NCBI GenBank assembly: GCA_035647075.1 | Contig: DASROF010000027.1 | Location: 1-64,000, forward strand | Reading direction: 5' to 3' | From: Gp6-AA40 sp035647075 | Lineage (GTDB): Bacteria > Acidobacteriota > Vicinamibacteria > Vicinamibacterales > UBA2999 | DNA length: 64,000 nt | Part shown: one piece after another, positions 16,822-25,746 of the stretch | How positions within the stretch are numbered: the stretch's first letter is position 1 | Layout: the number at the start of each line of letters is the position of its first letter | The notes under the pieces: generated by a model | Told to the model about the DNA's origin: nothing | Database searches by the model: none | The model's input: the letters and a program-made list of their open reading frames with translations, nothing else | Made by a program: the position numbers and the translations under genes

Positions 16822-16825
16822 CAGG

Positions 16826-17755
16826 ATGTCGTTCATGATCCGGGCTGCACTCGTTGCAGCCGTTGCGCTGAGTCTCGCGGGGCCGGCCGTCGCTCAGCAG
16901 AGTGTGACGCAGGCCGATATTCAGCGTCTGCAGGACAACGTGTTCCAGACGGAACGTGACATCAACCAGATGCCGTCTCGCGACTCGGCGCGCGTGGCGC
17001 AGCTGCGCGACGACCTGGACGACCTCCGGGACGAAGTCATTTACCTGAAGGTCAAGCTGCGGAAAGAGCGCAACGTCACTCGCGCTGAATACGCGGATGT
17101 TCGGGATCGCATCGAGGATCTCCGCAGCCGCGTCCGCGGCGATGCGTCTTCCCGGTCCACTGCCGCGCCGCCGTTGCCGGCCCCAGCAGCGTCTACACCA
17201 CCGCCCGCGCCGGCCGCGACCAGAACCCAGCCCCAGACTGCGGGTGGCGCCAATGAAATCCCGGCAGGAACGGAGTTGGATGTACGGCTCCAGAACAGCC
17301 TCAACTCAGGGACGGCCCAGGTCGAGGATCGTTTTGAGGGCACGACGCTGGTCGATCTCAACGTGAACGGCCGAGTCGTGATTCCAGCCGGATCGGTGAT
17401 GCGCGGTGTGGTGACGGCGGTTGAGCCCGGCACGCGCACGAATCGCACCGCCAAGATGACCGTCAGCTTCGACCAGGTGACGGTGAACGGACGCGCCTAT
17501 CCAATGCGCGGAACCGTGACCGAGGCGCTCAAGGGCGAAGGGATCCGCGGTGAGGCAACGCGCGCCGGAGCAGGTGCCGCCGTCGGCGGAATTATCGGCG
17601 CAGTGCTGGGTGGAGCGAAAGGCGCGCTGCTCGGTGTGCTCATCGGCGGAGGTGGAACGATCGCCGCGACTGAAGGCAAGGAAGTCGAGTTACCGCAAGG
17701 CACGGTGCTCCGAGTCCGTGTCGACGCTCCGCTGCAGATTCAGAACGCCCGTTGA
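16826..17755 (+). CDS. Secreted coiled-coil protein with TrbI/VirB10-like beta domain and glycine-zipper
   Basis: 309 aa. A signal peptide ends at AVAQQ (about 24). Residues 30-110 are a charged coiled coil (DLDDLRDEVIYLKVKLRKERNV...), followed by a Pro/Ala linker (115-148), a beta-rich domain with IPAGTELDVRLQNSLNSGTAQVEDRF and VIPAGSVMRGVVT resembling the VirB10/TrbI fold, and a Gly-rich hydrophobic stretch (AAVGGIIGAVLGGAKGALLGVLIGGGG) like a glycine zipper. No known family name can be assigned with confidence. Excellent AAGGAGG site 4 bases before the ATG. Confidence 0.65.
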   Translation: MSFMIRAALVAAVALSLAGPAVAQQSVTQADIQRLQDNVFQTERDINQMPSRDSARVAQLRDDLDDLRDEVIYLKVKLRKERNVTRAEYADVRDRIEDLRSRVRGDASSRSTAAPPLPAPAASTPPPAPAATRTQPQTAGGANEIPAGTELDVRLQNSLNSGTAQVEDRFEGTTLVDLNVNGRVVIPAGSVMRGVVTAVEPGTRTNRTAKMTVSFDQVTVNGRAYPMRGTVTEALKGEGIRGEATRAGAGAAVGGIIGAVLGGAKGALLGVLIGGGGTIAATEGKEVELPQGTVLRVRVDAPLQIQNAR

Positions 17756-17760
17756 CCCAT

Positions 17761-17786
17761 AGGGGCCGGCCTGAAGGTCGGCCCCT
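17761..17786. terminator. Bidirectional terminator hairpin
   Basis: AGGGGCCGGCC, loop TGAA, GGTCGGCCCCT: an 11-bp stem with one G-U pair between convergent gene ends (17755 and 17792). Almost pure GC, with no T tract, but its placement exactly between the two stops supports a terminator on both strands. Confidence 0.65.
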
Positions 17787-17791
17787 CCCAT

Positions 17792-19093
17792 TCAGCCCCG
17801 CGCCACCTTCCGCACTTCCTTCATCGCGCTCCGTGCCGCCGCGATCGTTTTCGCGATATCCCGATCGCTATGCGCCGCCGACAGGAACCACGCCTCGAAC
17901 TGCGACGGCGGCGGGTAGATGCCGCGGGCAAGCATGGCGTTGAAAAACGTCGCATAGGCGGCAGTGTTGGACCGCACAGCCGAGTCGTAATCGCGGACCG
18001 GCGCATTGGTGAAGAACGGCGTCAGCAGTGATCCGAACGCATTGACCTGAAGCGGGACACCGGCCTCGCGTGCCGCGTCCGCGAGTCCGGCGGCGAGGAT
18101 GGCGCCACGCCGCGCGAGGTCTTTGTACAGACGCGGCTTCAGTCGTTCAAGCGCCCAGAGGCCAGCCGTCATCGCGACCGGGTTGCCCGAGAGCGTGCCG
18201 GCCTGGTAGACCGGGCCGGCCGGAGCCACCAGCGACATCACATCCGCACGGCCGCCATAGGCGCCGACCGGAAGACCGCCGCCGATGATTTTTCCAAGAC
18301 AGGTGAGGTCGGGTGAGACGTCGAACACCGATTGCGCCCCACCGGCGGCCGCGCGAAAGCCGGAGATCACCTCGTCGAAGATCAGCAGGGTGCCGTTCGC
18401 GGTGCATCGCTCGCGCAGACCGGCCAGGAAACCGGCGGCCGGCGGCACGACGCCGATGTTGCCTGCGATCGGCTCGACGATGACTGCGGCGATCGACGTG
18501 CCGTGTTCTCGTATCAGCGAGTCCACGGACGCCAGATCGTTATAGCCCGCGATCAGCGTATCGGCGGCGACCGCGGGCGTGACGCCCGGACTGGTGGGGA
18601 TGCCCAGGGTGAGCGCACCGGACCCTGCCTTGACGAGGAATGCGTCGGCGTGGCCGTGATAGCAGCCCGCGAACTTGATGATGCGAGATCGGTTCGTGAA
18701 CGCCCGCGCCACGCGGATCGCGCTCATGGCCGCTTCGGTACCCGAGCTGACGAACCGGACGCGCTCGAGTGACGGCATCAATGTGCGGACACGGGCGCCG
18801 AGCTCGTGTTCGAGCGCGGACGGCGCGCCGAAACTGGTGCCCGTGCGTGCCGCGGCGCTGATGGCGCGGACCAGTCCACGTGGCGCATGCCCGTGCAGCA
18901 GCGGCCCCCACGACATTACATAGTCGATGTAGGTGTTGCCATCGACATCGCGGATCCGGGCGCCGGAGGCGCGGCTGATGAACAGCGGGGTACCGCCGAC
19001 GGCCTGGAACGCACGAACCGGACTATCGACGCCGCCGGGAAGGATGGTGCTCGCTCGCGCGAAGAGCTTTCGTGATGTGACCGGCTTCTTCAT
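17792..19093 (-). CDS. hemL: Glutamate-1-semialdehyde 2,1-aminomutase
   Basis: PLP enzyme giving 5-aminolevulinate in the C5 pathway. 433 aa. GGVDSPVRAFQAVGG near the start, VSSGTEAAMSAIRVARAFT, FAGCYHGHADAFLVKAGSG, LLIFDEVISGFR and the PLP lysine in CLGKIIGGGLPVGAYGG are all visible. Last gene of the leftward tetrapyrrole operon; its ATG lies in a 4-bp overlap with hemB. Confidence 0.96.
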   Translation of the reverse strand: MKKPVTSRKLFARASTILPGGVDSPVRAFQAVGGTPLFISRASGARIRDVDGNTYIDYVMSWGPLLHGHAPRGLVRAISAAARTGTSFGAPSALEHELGARVRTLMPSLERVRFVSSGTEAAMSAIRVARAFTNRSRIIKFAGCYHGHADAFLVKAGSGALTLGIPTSPGVTPAVAADTLIAGYNDLASVDSLIREHGTSIAAVIVEPIAGNIGVVPPAAGFLAGLRERCTANGTLLIFDEVISGFRAAAGGAQSVFDVSPDLTCLGKIIGGGLPVGAYGGRADVMSLVAPAGPVYQAGTLSGNPVAMTAGLWALERLKPRLYKDLARRGAILAAGLADAAREAGVPLQVNAFGSLLTPFFTNAPVRDYDSAVRSNTAAYATFFNAMLARGIYPPPSQFEAWFLSAAHSDRDIAKTIAAARSAMKEVRKVARG

Positions 19094-20082
19094 CCCAGCA
19101 TACGGGCGGCTTCACGCGCGTAGTAGGTGATGATGATGTCCGCGCCGGCGCGCCGGATTGCCGTCAGCGTCTCCATCATGACGCGCGGCTCGTCGATCCA
19201 CCCGCGCGCCGCCGCCGCCTTGATCATCGAGTACTCGCCGCTGACATGATAGGCCGCCGTCGGACGCCCGAAGCGTTCCTTGACCTTGGACAGCACGTCC
19301 AGGTACGGCAGCGCCGGCTTGACCATCACGATGTCCGCGCCCTCGGCGATGTCGGTCTCAACTTCTCGCAGCGCCTCCTCGACGTTCGCGGGATCCATTT
19401 GATGCGTACGCCGGTCGCCGAACTGCGGCGCAGAATCCGCCGCTTCGCGAAAGGGTCCGAAAAAGCCGGAGCAGTACTTCGCCGCATACGACATGATGCT
19501 GACGGCGTCGTAGCCGCTGTCGTCGAGCGTACGTCGTATGGCTGCGACGCGCCCGTCCATCATGTCTGACGGCGCGACGAAGTCGGCGCCTGCCACGGCA
19601 TGCGACAGCGCGGCCTGCGCCAGATGCGCGACGGTGGCGTCGTTCAGGATCTCGTCGCCCTCCACAATCCCGCAGTGCCCGTGCGACGTGTACTCACAGA
19701 GGCACACATCGGTCATCACCACCAGATCGGGAATGGCGCGCTTCAGCGCCCGCACGGTTGTCTGGACAGGAGCTTCCGGGTCGGCGGCGAGCGAGCCGAT
19801 TTCGTCTTTGCTGGACGGCAGCCCAAACAACAGGACGCCGGGTACGCCGTCGGCCCGTGCCGCCTCCGCTTCCTTGACCGCCTCATCGGTAGAGAGCTGA
19901 TAGACGCCAGGCATCGAACTGACCTCGCGCCGTACGCCCTCGCCGTCACAGACGAATAGCGGATAAATGAAGCAGTTGGGCGTGAGGTGCGTTTCGCGCA
20001 CGAGCTGCCGGATGGCTTCAGTGCGCCGCAGCCTGCGGTGGCGGTGTGTCAGGGGGAGCTTGTAAGTGGCGGTTGCCCGCAT
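19090..20082 (-). CDS. hemB: Porphobilinogen synthase (delta-aminolevulinate dehydratase)
   Basis: Condenses two ALA to porphobilinogen. 330 aa. TDVCLCEYTSHGHCGIVE is the cysteine-rich zinc site of Zn-dependent ALADs; the active-site lysines lie in AAKYCSGFFGPFREA and IVMVKPALPYLDV; DFVAPSDMMDGRVAAIR and AAYHVSGEYSMIKAAA are conserved. Located between cobA/hemD and hemL, 42 bp after the former, where a small inverted repeat lies. Confidence 0.96.
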   Translation of the reverse strand: MRATATYKLPLTHRHRRLRRTEAIRQLVRETHLTPNCFIYPLFVCDGEGVRREVSSMPGVYQLSTDEAVKEAEAARADGVPGVLLFGLPSSKDEIGSLAADPEAPVQTTVRALKRAIPDLVVMTDVCLCEYTSHGHCGIVEGDEILNDATVAHLAQAALSHAVAGADFVAPSDMMDGRVAAIRRTLDDSGYDAVSIMSYAAKYCSGFFGPFREAADSAPQFGDRRTHQMDPANVEEALREVETDIAEGADIVMVKPALPYLDVLSKVKERFGRPTAAYHVSGEYSMIKAAAARGWIDEPRVMMETLTAIRRAGADIIITYYAREAARMLG

Positions 20083-20094
20083 CGTCCGATCTTG

Positions 20095-20147
20095 CCACGA
20101 AGTGCGCGACCGAATCCTTCGTGGCTAATCCTCCGTGGCTTTTGTGG
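20095..20147 (-). repeat. CTTCGTGG repeat cluster, inverted and direct copies
   Basis: CCACGAAG at 20095-20102 is the inverse of CTTCGTGG at 20117-20124 (14-bp loop); direct near-copies follow as CCTCCGTGG at 20130 and TTTTGTGG at 20140. The direct copies run into the end of cobA/hemD and encode its last residues (LATKATED). Could form a hairpin between cobA/hemD and hemB. Confidence 0.45.
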
Positions 20148-21684
20148 CCAGGCTCTTGTCGGGGATGAAATAAGCGGCGATCGCGTCCACCAGGCCGCCG
20201 ATCGTGTATGAATCCGGCTGCACCGATACGGTGATCCCTGCCTCGCGCGCGGCGTCCGCCGTGACAGGGCCGATGACCGCCACGGTCGTGTTCTTGAGCA
20301 GATCCGTGACCTGGTCGGCGCCGTAGACCCGCACGAAGTTACGCACCGCCGATGCGCTGGTGAAGGTGACGATGTGTATCCGGCCTTCGAGCATCATGCC
20401 GTAGACGTCGGGATCGCCTTCGCGCTGCACCTCATCGAGCAGGGTGCGGTAGGCGATCACATCGGTCACCACGGCGCCCGCTTTTCGAAGTTGATCGGCG
20501 ATGACCTCACGTCCGATGTCCGATCGAGGCAGCAGCACGCGTGCGCCTGTCAGAGGGCCGTGTGCCTCGAGCGCGCCCAGCACTGCTTCGGCGCGGTACT
20601 CGTGAGGCAGGACGTCGGCGACGACACTGTAGCGTCGGAGGCGCTCGGCGGTGCCCGGGCCAACCGTACACAGCTTTGGTCCCTTCAGCGCCCGTACGTC
20701 ACGGTGATGAGAGAGCAGCGCGGTCATGAACCCCTCGACCGAGTTCGCGCTCGTAAAGACGATCCAGTCGAATGCTGATGGATCTTCGGCGGACTGCAGG
20801 AGCGCCGTCGGATCATCCGGCGGCGTGATCCTGATCATCGGCGCCTCGACGGTGTCGGCGCCGAGCGCTTGCAACCGTTCGACGAGATCGCGTGCCTGCT
20901 CCCTTGGCCGCGTGATCAGCACTCGTCGGCCGAAGAGCGGACGCGCATCGAACCAGCGAAGGTGTTCGCGAAAACCAACCACGCGGCCGACGACGAGGAT
21001 CGCGGCTTCTCGGCGTGGTGGCTGCGTCTGCAGACGTTCGCGAAGCCCGCCGATCGTCGTCGCGACGGTTTCCTGGCTGGGCAGCGTCCCGTTATACACG
21101 GCGATCGTCGGTTCATCGGCCTCCCAGCCATTGGCAAGAAGGGCTTCCGTGATGCCGAGCAGCTGATGTGCGCCGGCGTAGCAGACGACCGTGCCATCCA
21201 GCCGTGCGACGCTCGCCCAGTCGATGTCTGGTGCCGTCCGGCTTTCACCCTCGAACCCGCGGACCAGCGTGAGCGTGTCACCGCCGCCGGGGTACGTCAC
21301 CGGTACACCTGCATAAGCCGGTACCGCGGTGCCCGCGAGAACTCCCGGAACCACCTCGAAAGGAATTCGCTGCTCGTGCAGGAACAGCGCTTCCTCGCCG
21401 CCGCGATCAAACACGAACGGATCGCCCCACTTCAGGCGCGCCACGATTTTGCCTTCGCGTGCCTTCTCAGCGATCAGGATGCTGATCGCTTCTTGCGCCA
21501 TCGGCTGCGGCGCGGCGATGCCGACGTCGATCAGCTCCGCACTGCGGCGGGCTTCCTTCAGCAGCGCCGACGAGACGAGGTGATCGTGAATGACGACGTC
21601 CGCCTCGCGAAGCCGCTCGAGTCCACGTGCTGTAATCAGTCCGGGGTCACCCGGGCCGGCGCCGATGAGATAGACAGGTGTCAC
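20125..21684 (-). CDS. Fused uroporphyrinogen-III C-methyltransferase / uroporphyrinogen-III synthase
   Basis: 519 aa with two domains. Residues 1-245 are a SUMT (CobA/CysG-A type): VYLIGAGPGDPGLITARGLERLREADVV, VARLKWGDPFVFDRGGEEA, VVPGVLAGTAVPAYAGVPVTYP and TVVCYAGAHQL. Residues about 255-505 are a HemD: RRVLITRPREQARDLVERL, FDWIVFTSANSVEGFM, LCTVGPGTAERLR, HIVTFTSASAVRNFV. The fusion closes the uroporphyrinogen-III ring and can divert it to precorrin-2 for siroheme or cobalamin. GTG start in a 4-bp overlap with hemC. Such CobA-HemD fusions are known in several phyla. Confidence 0.93.
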   Translation of the reverse strand: MTPVYLIGAGPGDPGLITARGLERLREADVVIHDHLVSSALLKEARRSAELIDVGIAAPQPMAQEAISILIAEKAREGKIVARLKWGDPFVFDRGGEEALFLHEQRIPFEVVPGVLAGTAVPAYAGVPVTYPGGGDTLTLVRGFEGESRTAPDIDWASVARLDGTVVCYAGAHQLLGITEALLANGWEADEPTIAVYNGTLPSQETVATTIGGLRERLQTQPPRREAAILVVGRVVGFREHLRWFDARPLFGRRVLITRPREQARDLVERLQALGADTVEAPMIRITPPDDPTALLQSAEDPSAFDWIVFTSANSVEGFMTALLSHHRDVRALKGPKLCTVGPGTAERLRRYSVVADVLPHEYRAEAVLGALEAHGPLTGARVLLPRSDIGREVIADQLRKAGAVVTDVIAYRTLLDEVQREGDPDVYGMMLEGRIHIVTFTSASAVRNFVRVYGADQVTDLLKNTTVAVIGPVTADAAREAGITVSVQPDSYTIGGLVDAIAAYFIPDKSLATKATED

Positions 21685-22652
21685 GGCTGGATGCCTTCGA
21701 CGGCGGCGTGGTTGCGCTGCACGTCCGCGAGGATATCTCCAGCGCCGCCGCGCAGAAGCTCGTCAGCGACAGAAATGCCGAGTCGTTCGGCGTCATGCCG
21801 TACGCCGGTTGCCGACGCGCGCGCGATACGAGCGCCGTCGGGCGACACGACGATCCCCTTCACCGTGAGCTCAGTGCCTGAGGGCTCAGCCAGGACCCCG
21901 ATCGGCATCTGGCATCCTCCGCCCAGACGCGTGACGACCGTTCGCTCGGCGCAAAGCGCCACTGCGGCATCTGCATCATCAATTGATTGCACCGCGCGTC
22001 GCACACGGTCGTCCCCTTCACGGATCTCCACGGCGATGATGCCCTGGCCGGGCGCGGGAACGCAGACGTCGACAGGCACTGCCGCAGCGATTCGATCCTC
22101 GCGACCCAGTCGGCGCAGACCAGCGGCGGCAAGCACCAGGGCGTCGTACTCACCCGCATCCAGCTTGCGGAGGCGCGTGCCCAGGTTGCCGCGTACAGGC
22201 AGAAACGTGGCTTCGGGGAGCAGACGCACGAGCTGGGCGACGCGGCGCACACTGCTGGTGCCGATGCGTGGACGACGACCGAGCCTGCTCACCACTTCGT
22301 CAAGCGAGAGCGTCGTGCGCTCGGTGCCGGGCAGCACAATCGCGTCGTGCGGATCTTCGCGTCGTAACACAGCGCCGACGCGTAGTCCCGGTGGAAGCAC
22401 GGCGGGCATGTCCTTGCTGCTGTGCACGGCCAGATCGATTTCTCCAGCGAGGAGTGCGTCTTCAATTTCCTTCACGAAGAGGCGTTTGCCTCCGATCTGC
22501 GCCAGACTCGCATCCGCGAGACGGTCGCCGGACGTCTTAATCACGACAATGTCGGAGGCGACGTTCGTCTGTTGAAGCAGCAGGGCCGCGACGGTGTTGG
22601 CCTGAAACAGCGCCAGCTCGCTGCCTCGTGTTCCGAGCCTGAGCGTGTCCAT
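21681..22652 (-). CDS. hemC: Hydroxymethylbilane synthase (porphobilinogen deaminase)
   Basis: 323 aa. Polymerises four porphobilinogens. The dipyrromethane cofactor cysteine is in RLGGGCQMPIG; DTLRLGTRGSELALFQA opens the protein, and AVHSSKDMPAVLPPGLRVGAVLRREDPHDA and IGTSSVRRVAQL are substrate-binding blocks; GQGIIAVEIREGD follows. Lies 2 bp after hemA and overlaps cobA/hemD. Confidence 0.95.
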   Translation of the reverse strand: MDTLRLGTRGSELALFQANTVAALLLQQTNVASDIVVIKTSGDRLADASLAQIGGKRLFVKEIEDALLAGEIDLAVHSSKDMPAVLPPGLRVGAVLRREDPHDAIVLPGTERTTLSLDEVVSRLGRRPRIGTSSVRRVAQLVRLLPEATFLPVRGNLGTRLRKLDAGEYDALVLAAAGLRRLGREDRIAAAVPVDVCVPAPGQGIIAVEIREGDDRVRRAVQSIDDADAAVALCAERTVVTRLGGGCQMPIGVLAEPSGTELTVKGIVVSPDGARIARASATGVRHDAERLGISVADELLRGGAGDILADVQRNHAAVEGIQP

Positions 22653-22654
22653 GG

Positions 22655-23983
22655 TCAGCGCGATCGGCGGTGGGCCGGCGTGATGTCGTCGGTGGAGCTG
22701 CCGGTCCCGGTCGGGCCGCCCTCATCGCGCAGGCGGAACAACCGGTTGATGGCCTCGGTATAGGCCACCTGCGTTTCCTCGTCGGGCAGGGCCTTCAGCT
22801 GCTCGGTAGGATCGAGCAGCAGCTTTTCCACAATCAGTCGCGTGAGCTGATCGAACAGCGGGCGCGCCTCGGGTGGCAACGCGGCAAGCTTCGGGTCGAG
22901 GCGCAGCAGCTCGGCCCGGCGGATCGCGTCGAATCGATCGCGCAGGGCCACCACGGTCTGAATCGCGCCACGTGACTTCTGCCATGCGGTGAACCGGCCG
23001 AGCTCCTCGCGGACGATCCCTTCTGCATGCTCGATCTCGGTCGTCCGCTTCGAGATGTTCTCCTGCACAATCGACTGGAGATCGTCGACGTTGTAGAGGA
23101 ACACCTGATCGAACTCGGTGACCGCTGCCTCGACGTCGCGGGGCACCGCCACGTCGATGATGAACAGCGGATCGCGACGCCGTCCGAGCGCGGACTCGAT
23201 ATGTGCCTTGGTGATGATCGGCCGCTGCGAGCCGGTGGCCGTCACGATGATGTCGGAAGTGCCGAGTGCGTTCGCCAGGCCTTCCCACGGCACCCAGTGT
23301 CCGCCCACTTCCGTCGCGAGCGCTTGTGCGTGGGCTGCTGTCCGGCTGGTAATGGCAACTTCGGCAACACCCTGGGCTCGAAGATGCTGCGCGGTGAGCG
23401 TGCTGATCTCACCGGAGCCGACGACGAGCACGCGGCGACCGTTCAGGCGTCCGAAGATCTTTTTCGCGAGCTGCACCGCGGCGTAGCTGATGGAGACCGC
23501 GCCTTCTCCGAGCGCAGTCTCGCTGCGCACGCGTTTGCCGACATTGAACGACCAGTCGAACAGCTTGCGAAGAACCGGGCCGGTGCAGCGACGCTCGGCC
23601 GCCGTCTGGAACGCATCCTTGACCTGACCCAGGATCTGCGGCTCGCCGACCACCAGCGAGTCGAGACCCGCGGCGACGCGGAACAGATGCTGCACCACTT
23701 CGGCGTCGGACAACGAAAACACGTGAGGCGTGAAGCTCTCCGCGGGAAGCTGATGGTACTCGCTCAGGAAGCGTACGAGCTCTTCCCGCGCCGTCTCCAG
23801 CGCATCGCTCGCCACGTAGATCTCGGACCGGTTGCAGGTGGAGAGCACGACTGACTCCGCGGCCGACGATCGCGCTGCCAGCGCCTCGACCGCCGCGCCG
23901 ACGTCGCGGCTCGAGAAATCCAGCTTCTCCCGCAGGTCCACCGGGGCCGTCTTGTGACTCACGCCGAGCAGTAACAGGTGCAT
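22655..23983 (-). CDS. hemA: Glutamyl-tRNA reductase
   Basis: Rate-limiting enzyme of C5 heme synthesis, reducing Glu-tRNA to glutamate-1-semialdehyde. LLLLGVSHKTAPVDLREKL opens it, the catalytic cysteine is in VVLSTCNRSEIYV, GEPQILGQVKDAF and the NADPH site VLVVGSGEISTLTAQHL follow, with a C-terminal dimerisation helix bundle. ATG 23983 gives 442 aa; a GTG at 23992 would add three residues. Sits right after the CcsA-like gene, as hemX-hemA pairs do in other bacteria. Confidence 0.95.
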   Translation of the reverse strand: MHLLLLGVSHKTAPVDLREKLDFSSRDVGAAVEALAARSSAAESVVLSTCNRSEIYVASDALETAREELVRFLSEYHQLPAESFTPHVFSLSDAEVVQHLFRVAAGLDSLVVGEPQILGQVKDAFQTAAERRCTGPVLRKLFDWSFNVGKRVRSETALGEGAVSISYAAVQLAKKIFGRLNGRRVLVVGSGEISTLTAQHLRAQGVAEVAITSRTAAHAQALATEVGGHWVPWEGLANALGTSDIIVTATGSQRPIITKAHIESALGRRRDPLFIIDVAVPRDVEAAVTEFDQVFLYNVDDLQSIVQENISKRTTEIEHAEGIVREELGRFTAWQKSRGAIQTVVALRDRFDAIRRAELLRLDPKLAALPPEARPLFDQLTRLIVEKLLLDPTEQLKALPDEETQVAYTEAINRLFRLRDEGGPTGTGSSTDDITPAHRRSR

Positions 23984-23995
23984 CGTCGCCACTCA

Positions 23996-24817
23996 CTAGA
24001 GAGGGTGGCTGCTCGAAAAGTAGCTGAGCGGTACGAAGGTGAGCAGCACGATGATGAACCCGAAGGCCGACAGCCAGGCCGCGCGCCGACCGTTCCATCC
24101 CATCATCCGGCGCGCCATCACGGCAAACGAGTAGACGGCCCACGTCAGTACGGCGAAGAGAATCTTCGGGTCGTTCAACGACATCGCCTGCACGTTGCTG
24201 TGCTCTGGCGCGAGCGGACGCGCTTCGAGCGTCCAGACGACGCCGACGATGAGGCCGAGCGTCAGGAACGCCCATCCTGTCGCCGTTGCGCGGGAGTTCA
24301 TGCGGTCGAGGATCTGCAGCGATGGCAGGCGCGTGTAGAAGTAACCGAGGTGCTTCTTCTTGATTTCCTTGAACTGCAGCACGTAGGTGGCGCCGAGCAC
24401 GCCGGCGAGTCCGAAGCTGGCATAGGCGAACAGGAGCGACGACACATGGACCCAGAACCACGGGCTGTCCAGCAGCGGGTCGCGATTCTCAACACCCGGT
24501 GAGAGCACGGGAATCAGCTGCAGCGCGACGATGATCGGCAGGATGAACACGCCCATTGATCGCTCGTCCGTCGTGAGCTCCAGATACAGATAGGAGAGCG
24601 TCAGCAGCCATACGAAGGTCGAGACCGCGCGCGATGGATTGGCGAATGGCACGTGCCGGACTTCCATCGTTTGCATGCCGATCACAAAGGTGTGCGTGAG
24701 GACGGCCAGGAGAAGCAACGTGGTGGCGGTCCGCCCGGCGTTGATGTCGCGGCGCGCAAAGTGAATGGCATACGCCACGCCAGCCGCGGCGTAGAGGATC
24801 AGCGGAAGTAGGTTCAA
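23996..24817 (-). CDS. CcsA/HemX-type cytochrome c assembly protein
   Basis: About 273 aa with roughly eight membrane helices. The heme-handling segment resembles CcsA/CcmC: SPWFWVHVSSLLFAYASFGLAGVLGATYVLQ, with a W-rich loop and histidines in HTFVIGMQTMEVRHVPFANP. I place the start at TTG 24817 in a TTGA overlap with the upstream stop; the frame stays open to 24898, but that part lies inside the VWA gene. HemX-like proteins next to hemA modulate glutamyl-tRNA reductase in some bacteria, while true CcsA works with ResB; no resB is seen. Confidence 0.8.
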   Translation of the reverse strand: MNLLPLILYAAAGVAYAIHFARRDINAGRTATTLLLLAVLTHTFVIGMQTMEVRHVPFANPSRAVSTFVWLLTLSYLYLELTTDERSMGVFILPIIVALQLIPVLSPGVENRDPLLDSPWFWVHVSSLLFAYASFGLAGVLGATYVLQFKEIKKKHLGYFYTRLPSLQILDRMNSRATATGWAFLTLGLIVGVVWTLEARPLAPEHSNVQAMSLNDPKILFAVLTWAVYSFAVMARRMMGWNGRRAAWLSAFGFIIVLLTFVPLSYFSSSHPL

Positions 24818-25746
24818 CGCCCGGTCGGGGCGTAGTAGCCCCGCTTCGTGCGCGCCGCGACATTCTGGCGCGACACGCGAACGTCGATGCGACGCCACGC
24901 GCCGTCATGCCGCGGATTCTTCGACGTGTACCCGATGGTGTACTGGCTGGCGAGCTCGTCGGCGATCTGTGAATACACGTTGTTCAGGTCGTCGATTTTC
25001 GCGGGGAAGAAGGAACGGCCGCCTGTTTCGAGCGCGAGCGTCTTCATGACGAACTCGGCTTCCCGGAAGCCCTTCGTCTGCACGTCAGGGCCGCGCAGCG
25101 CGATTGCGTAAATGGATGTTTCCGAGCGTTTCGCGAGATCCAGGACCTCGTCGAACGACACCAGGCTCGACGTGTCCTCGCCGTCGGAGAACACGACCAG
25201 CGCCTGGCGGCGGATGTCCTGCTCGGTGACCGCTCGAACTTTTCGCAGCTCTTTGAGCGCGATGTAAATCGCGTTGTGCAGCGAGGTCGACCCGCCGGCG
25301 GCCGTGCGGTCGATGGCGGTGAGGAGATCCGCCTGGTTGCCTGTGAACACCTGACGAACGTCAACGCGGCTGTCGAAGTCGATGACCTGCGCGATGTCGT
25401 TGGGCTTCAGGCGACGGACGAAGTTGCCGGCGGCGGCCTGCAGCGTCGGCAGTTTGTCCTCCATACTGGCGCTGCTGTCGAGCAGCAGCGACAGCGCGAT
25501 CGGCTGCTGCCGCCGCGAGAAGAAACTGACCTCCTGACGCACCCCGTCCTCGAAGATCTGGAAATCAGGTTCGTCAAGGTCGGTTACGTAATGGTTGACG
25601 CCATCCGTCACCGTCACGTTGAGCGAGACGATGTCGATTCCCGCGCGGAACGCAGGACTCTGCGGCTGGGTTCCTTCCTGCTGCGCGGCGATCGCGCCGC
25701 CGAGGATCGCAAGTCCGACGACGGTGACGAACAGACGGGCGATCAT
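24814..25746 (-). CDS. VWFA-domain secreted protein (Acidobacteria-type) 1
   Basis: 310 aa with an N-terminal signal sequence (MIARLFVTVVGLAILGGAIAAQ). It then has the TIGR03436-like layout: DIVSLNVTVTDGVNHYVTDLDEPDFQIFEDGVRQEVSFF, a full MIDAS in LLLDSSASM, and a C-terminal QYTIGYTSKNPRHDGAWRRIDVRV and RTKRGYYAPTGR. These proteins are abundant in Acidobacteria and of unknown function. Overlaps its paralogue by 4 bp upstream and the CcsA-like gene downstream, so it is part of the heme transcript. Confidence 0.88.
   Translation of the reverse strand: MIARLFVTVVGLAILGGAIAAQQEGTQPQSPAFRAGIDIVSLNVTVTDGVNHYVTDLDEPDFQIFEDGVRQEVSFFSRRQQPIALSLLLDSSASMEDKLPTLQAAAGNFVRRLKPNDIAQVIDFDSRVDVRQVFTGNQADLLTAIDRTAAGGSTSLHNAIYIALKELRKVRAVTEQDIRRQALVVFSDGEDTSSLVSFDEVLDLAKRSETSIYAIALRGPDVQTKGFREAEFVMKTLALETGGRSFFPAKIDDLNNVYSQIADELASQYTIGYTSKNPRHDGAWRRIDVRVSRQNVAARTKRGYYAPTGR

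Noticed and set aside
20869..22575. 568-aa frame on the plus strand
   Set aside because: Antisense to cobA/hemD and hemC; composition Ser/Arg-rich, no motif, no start signal.
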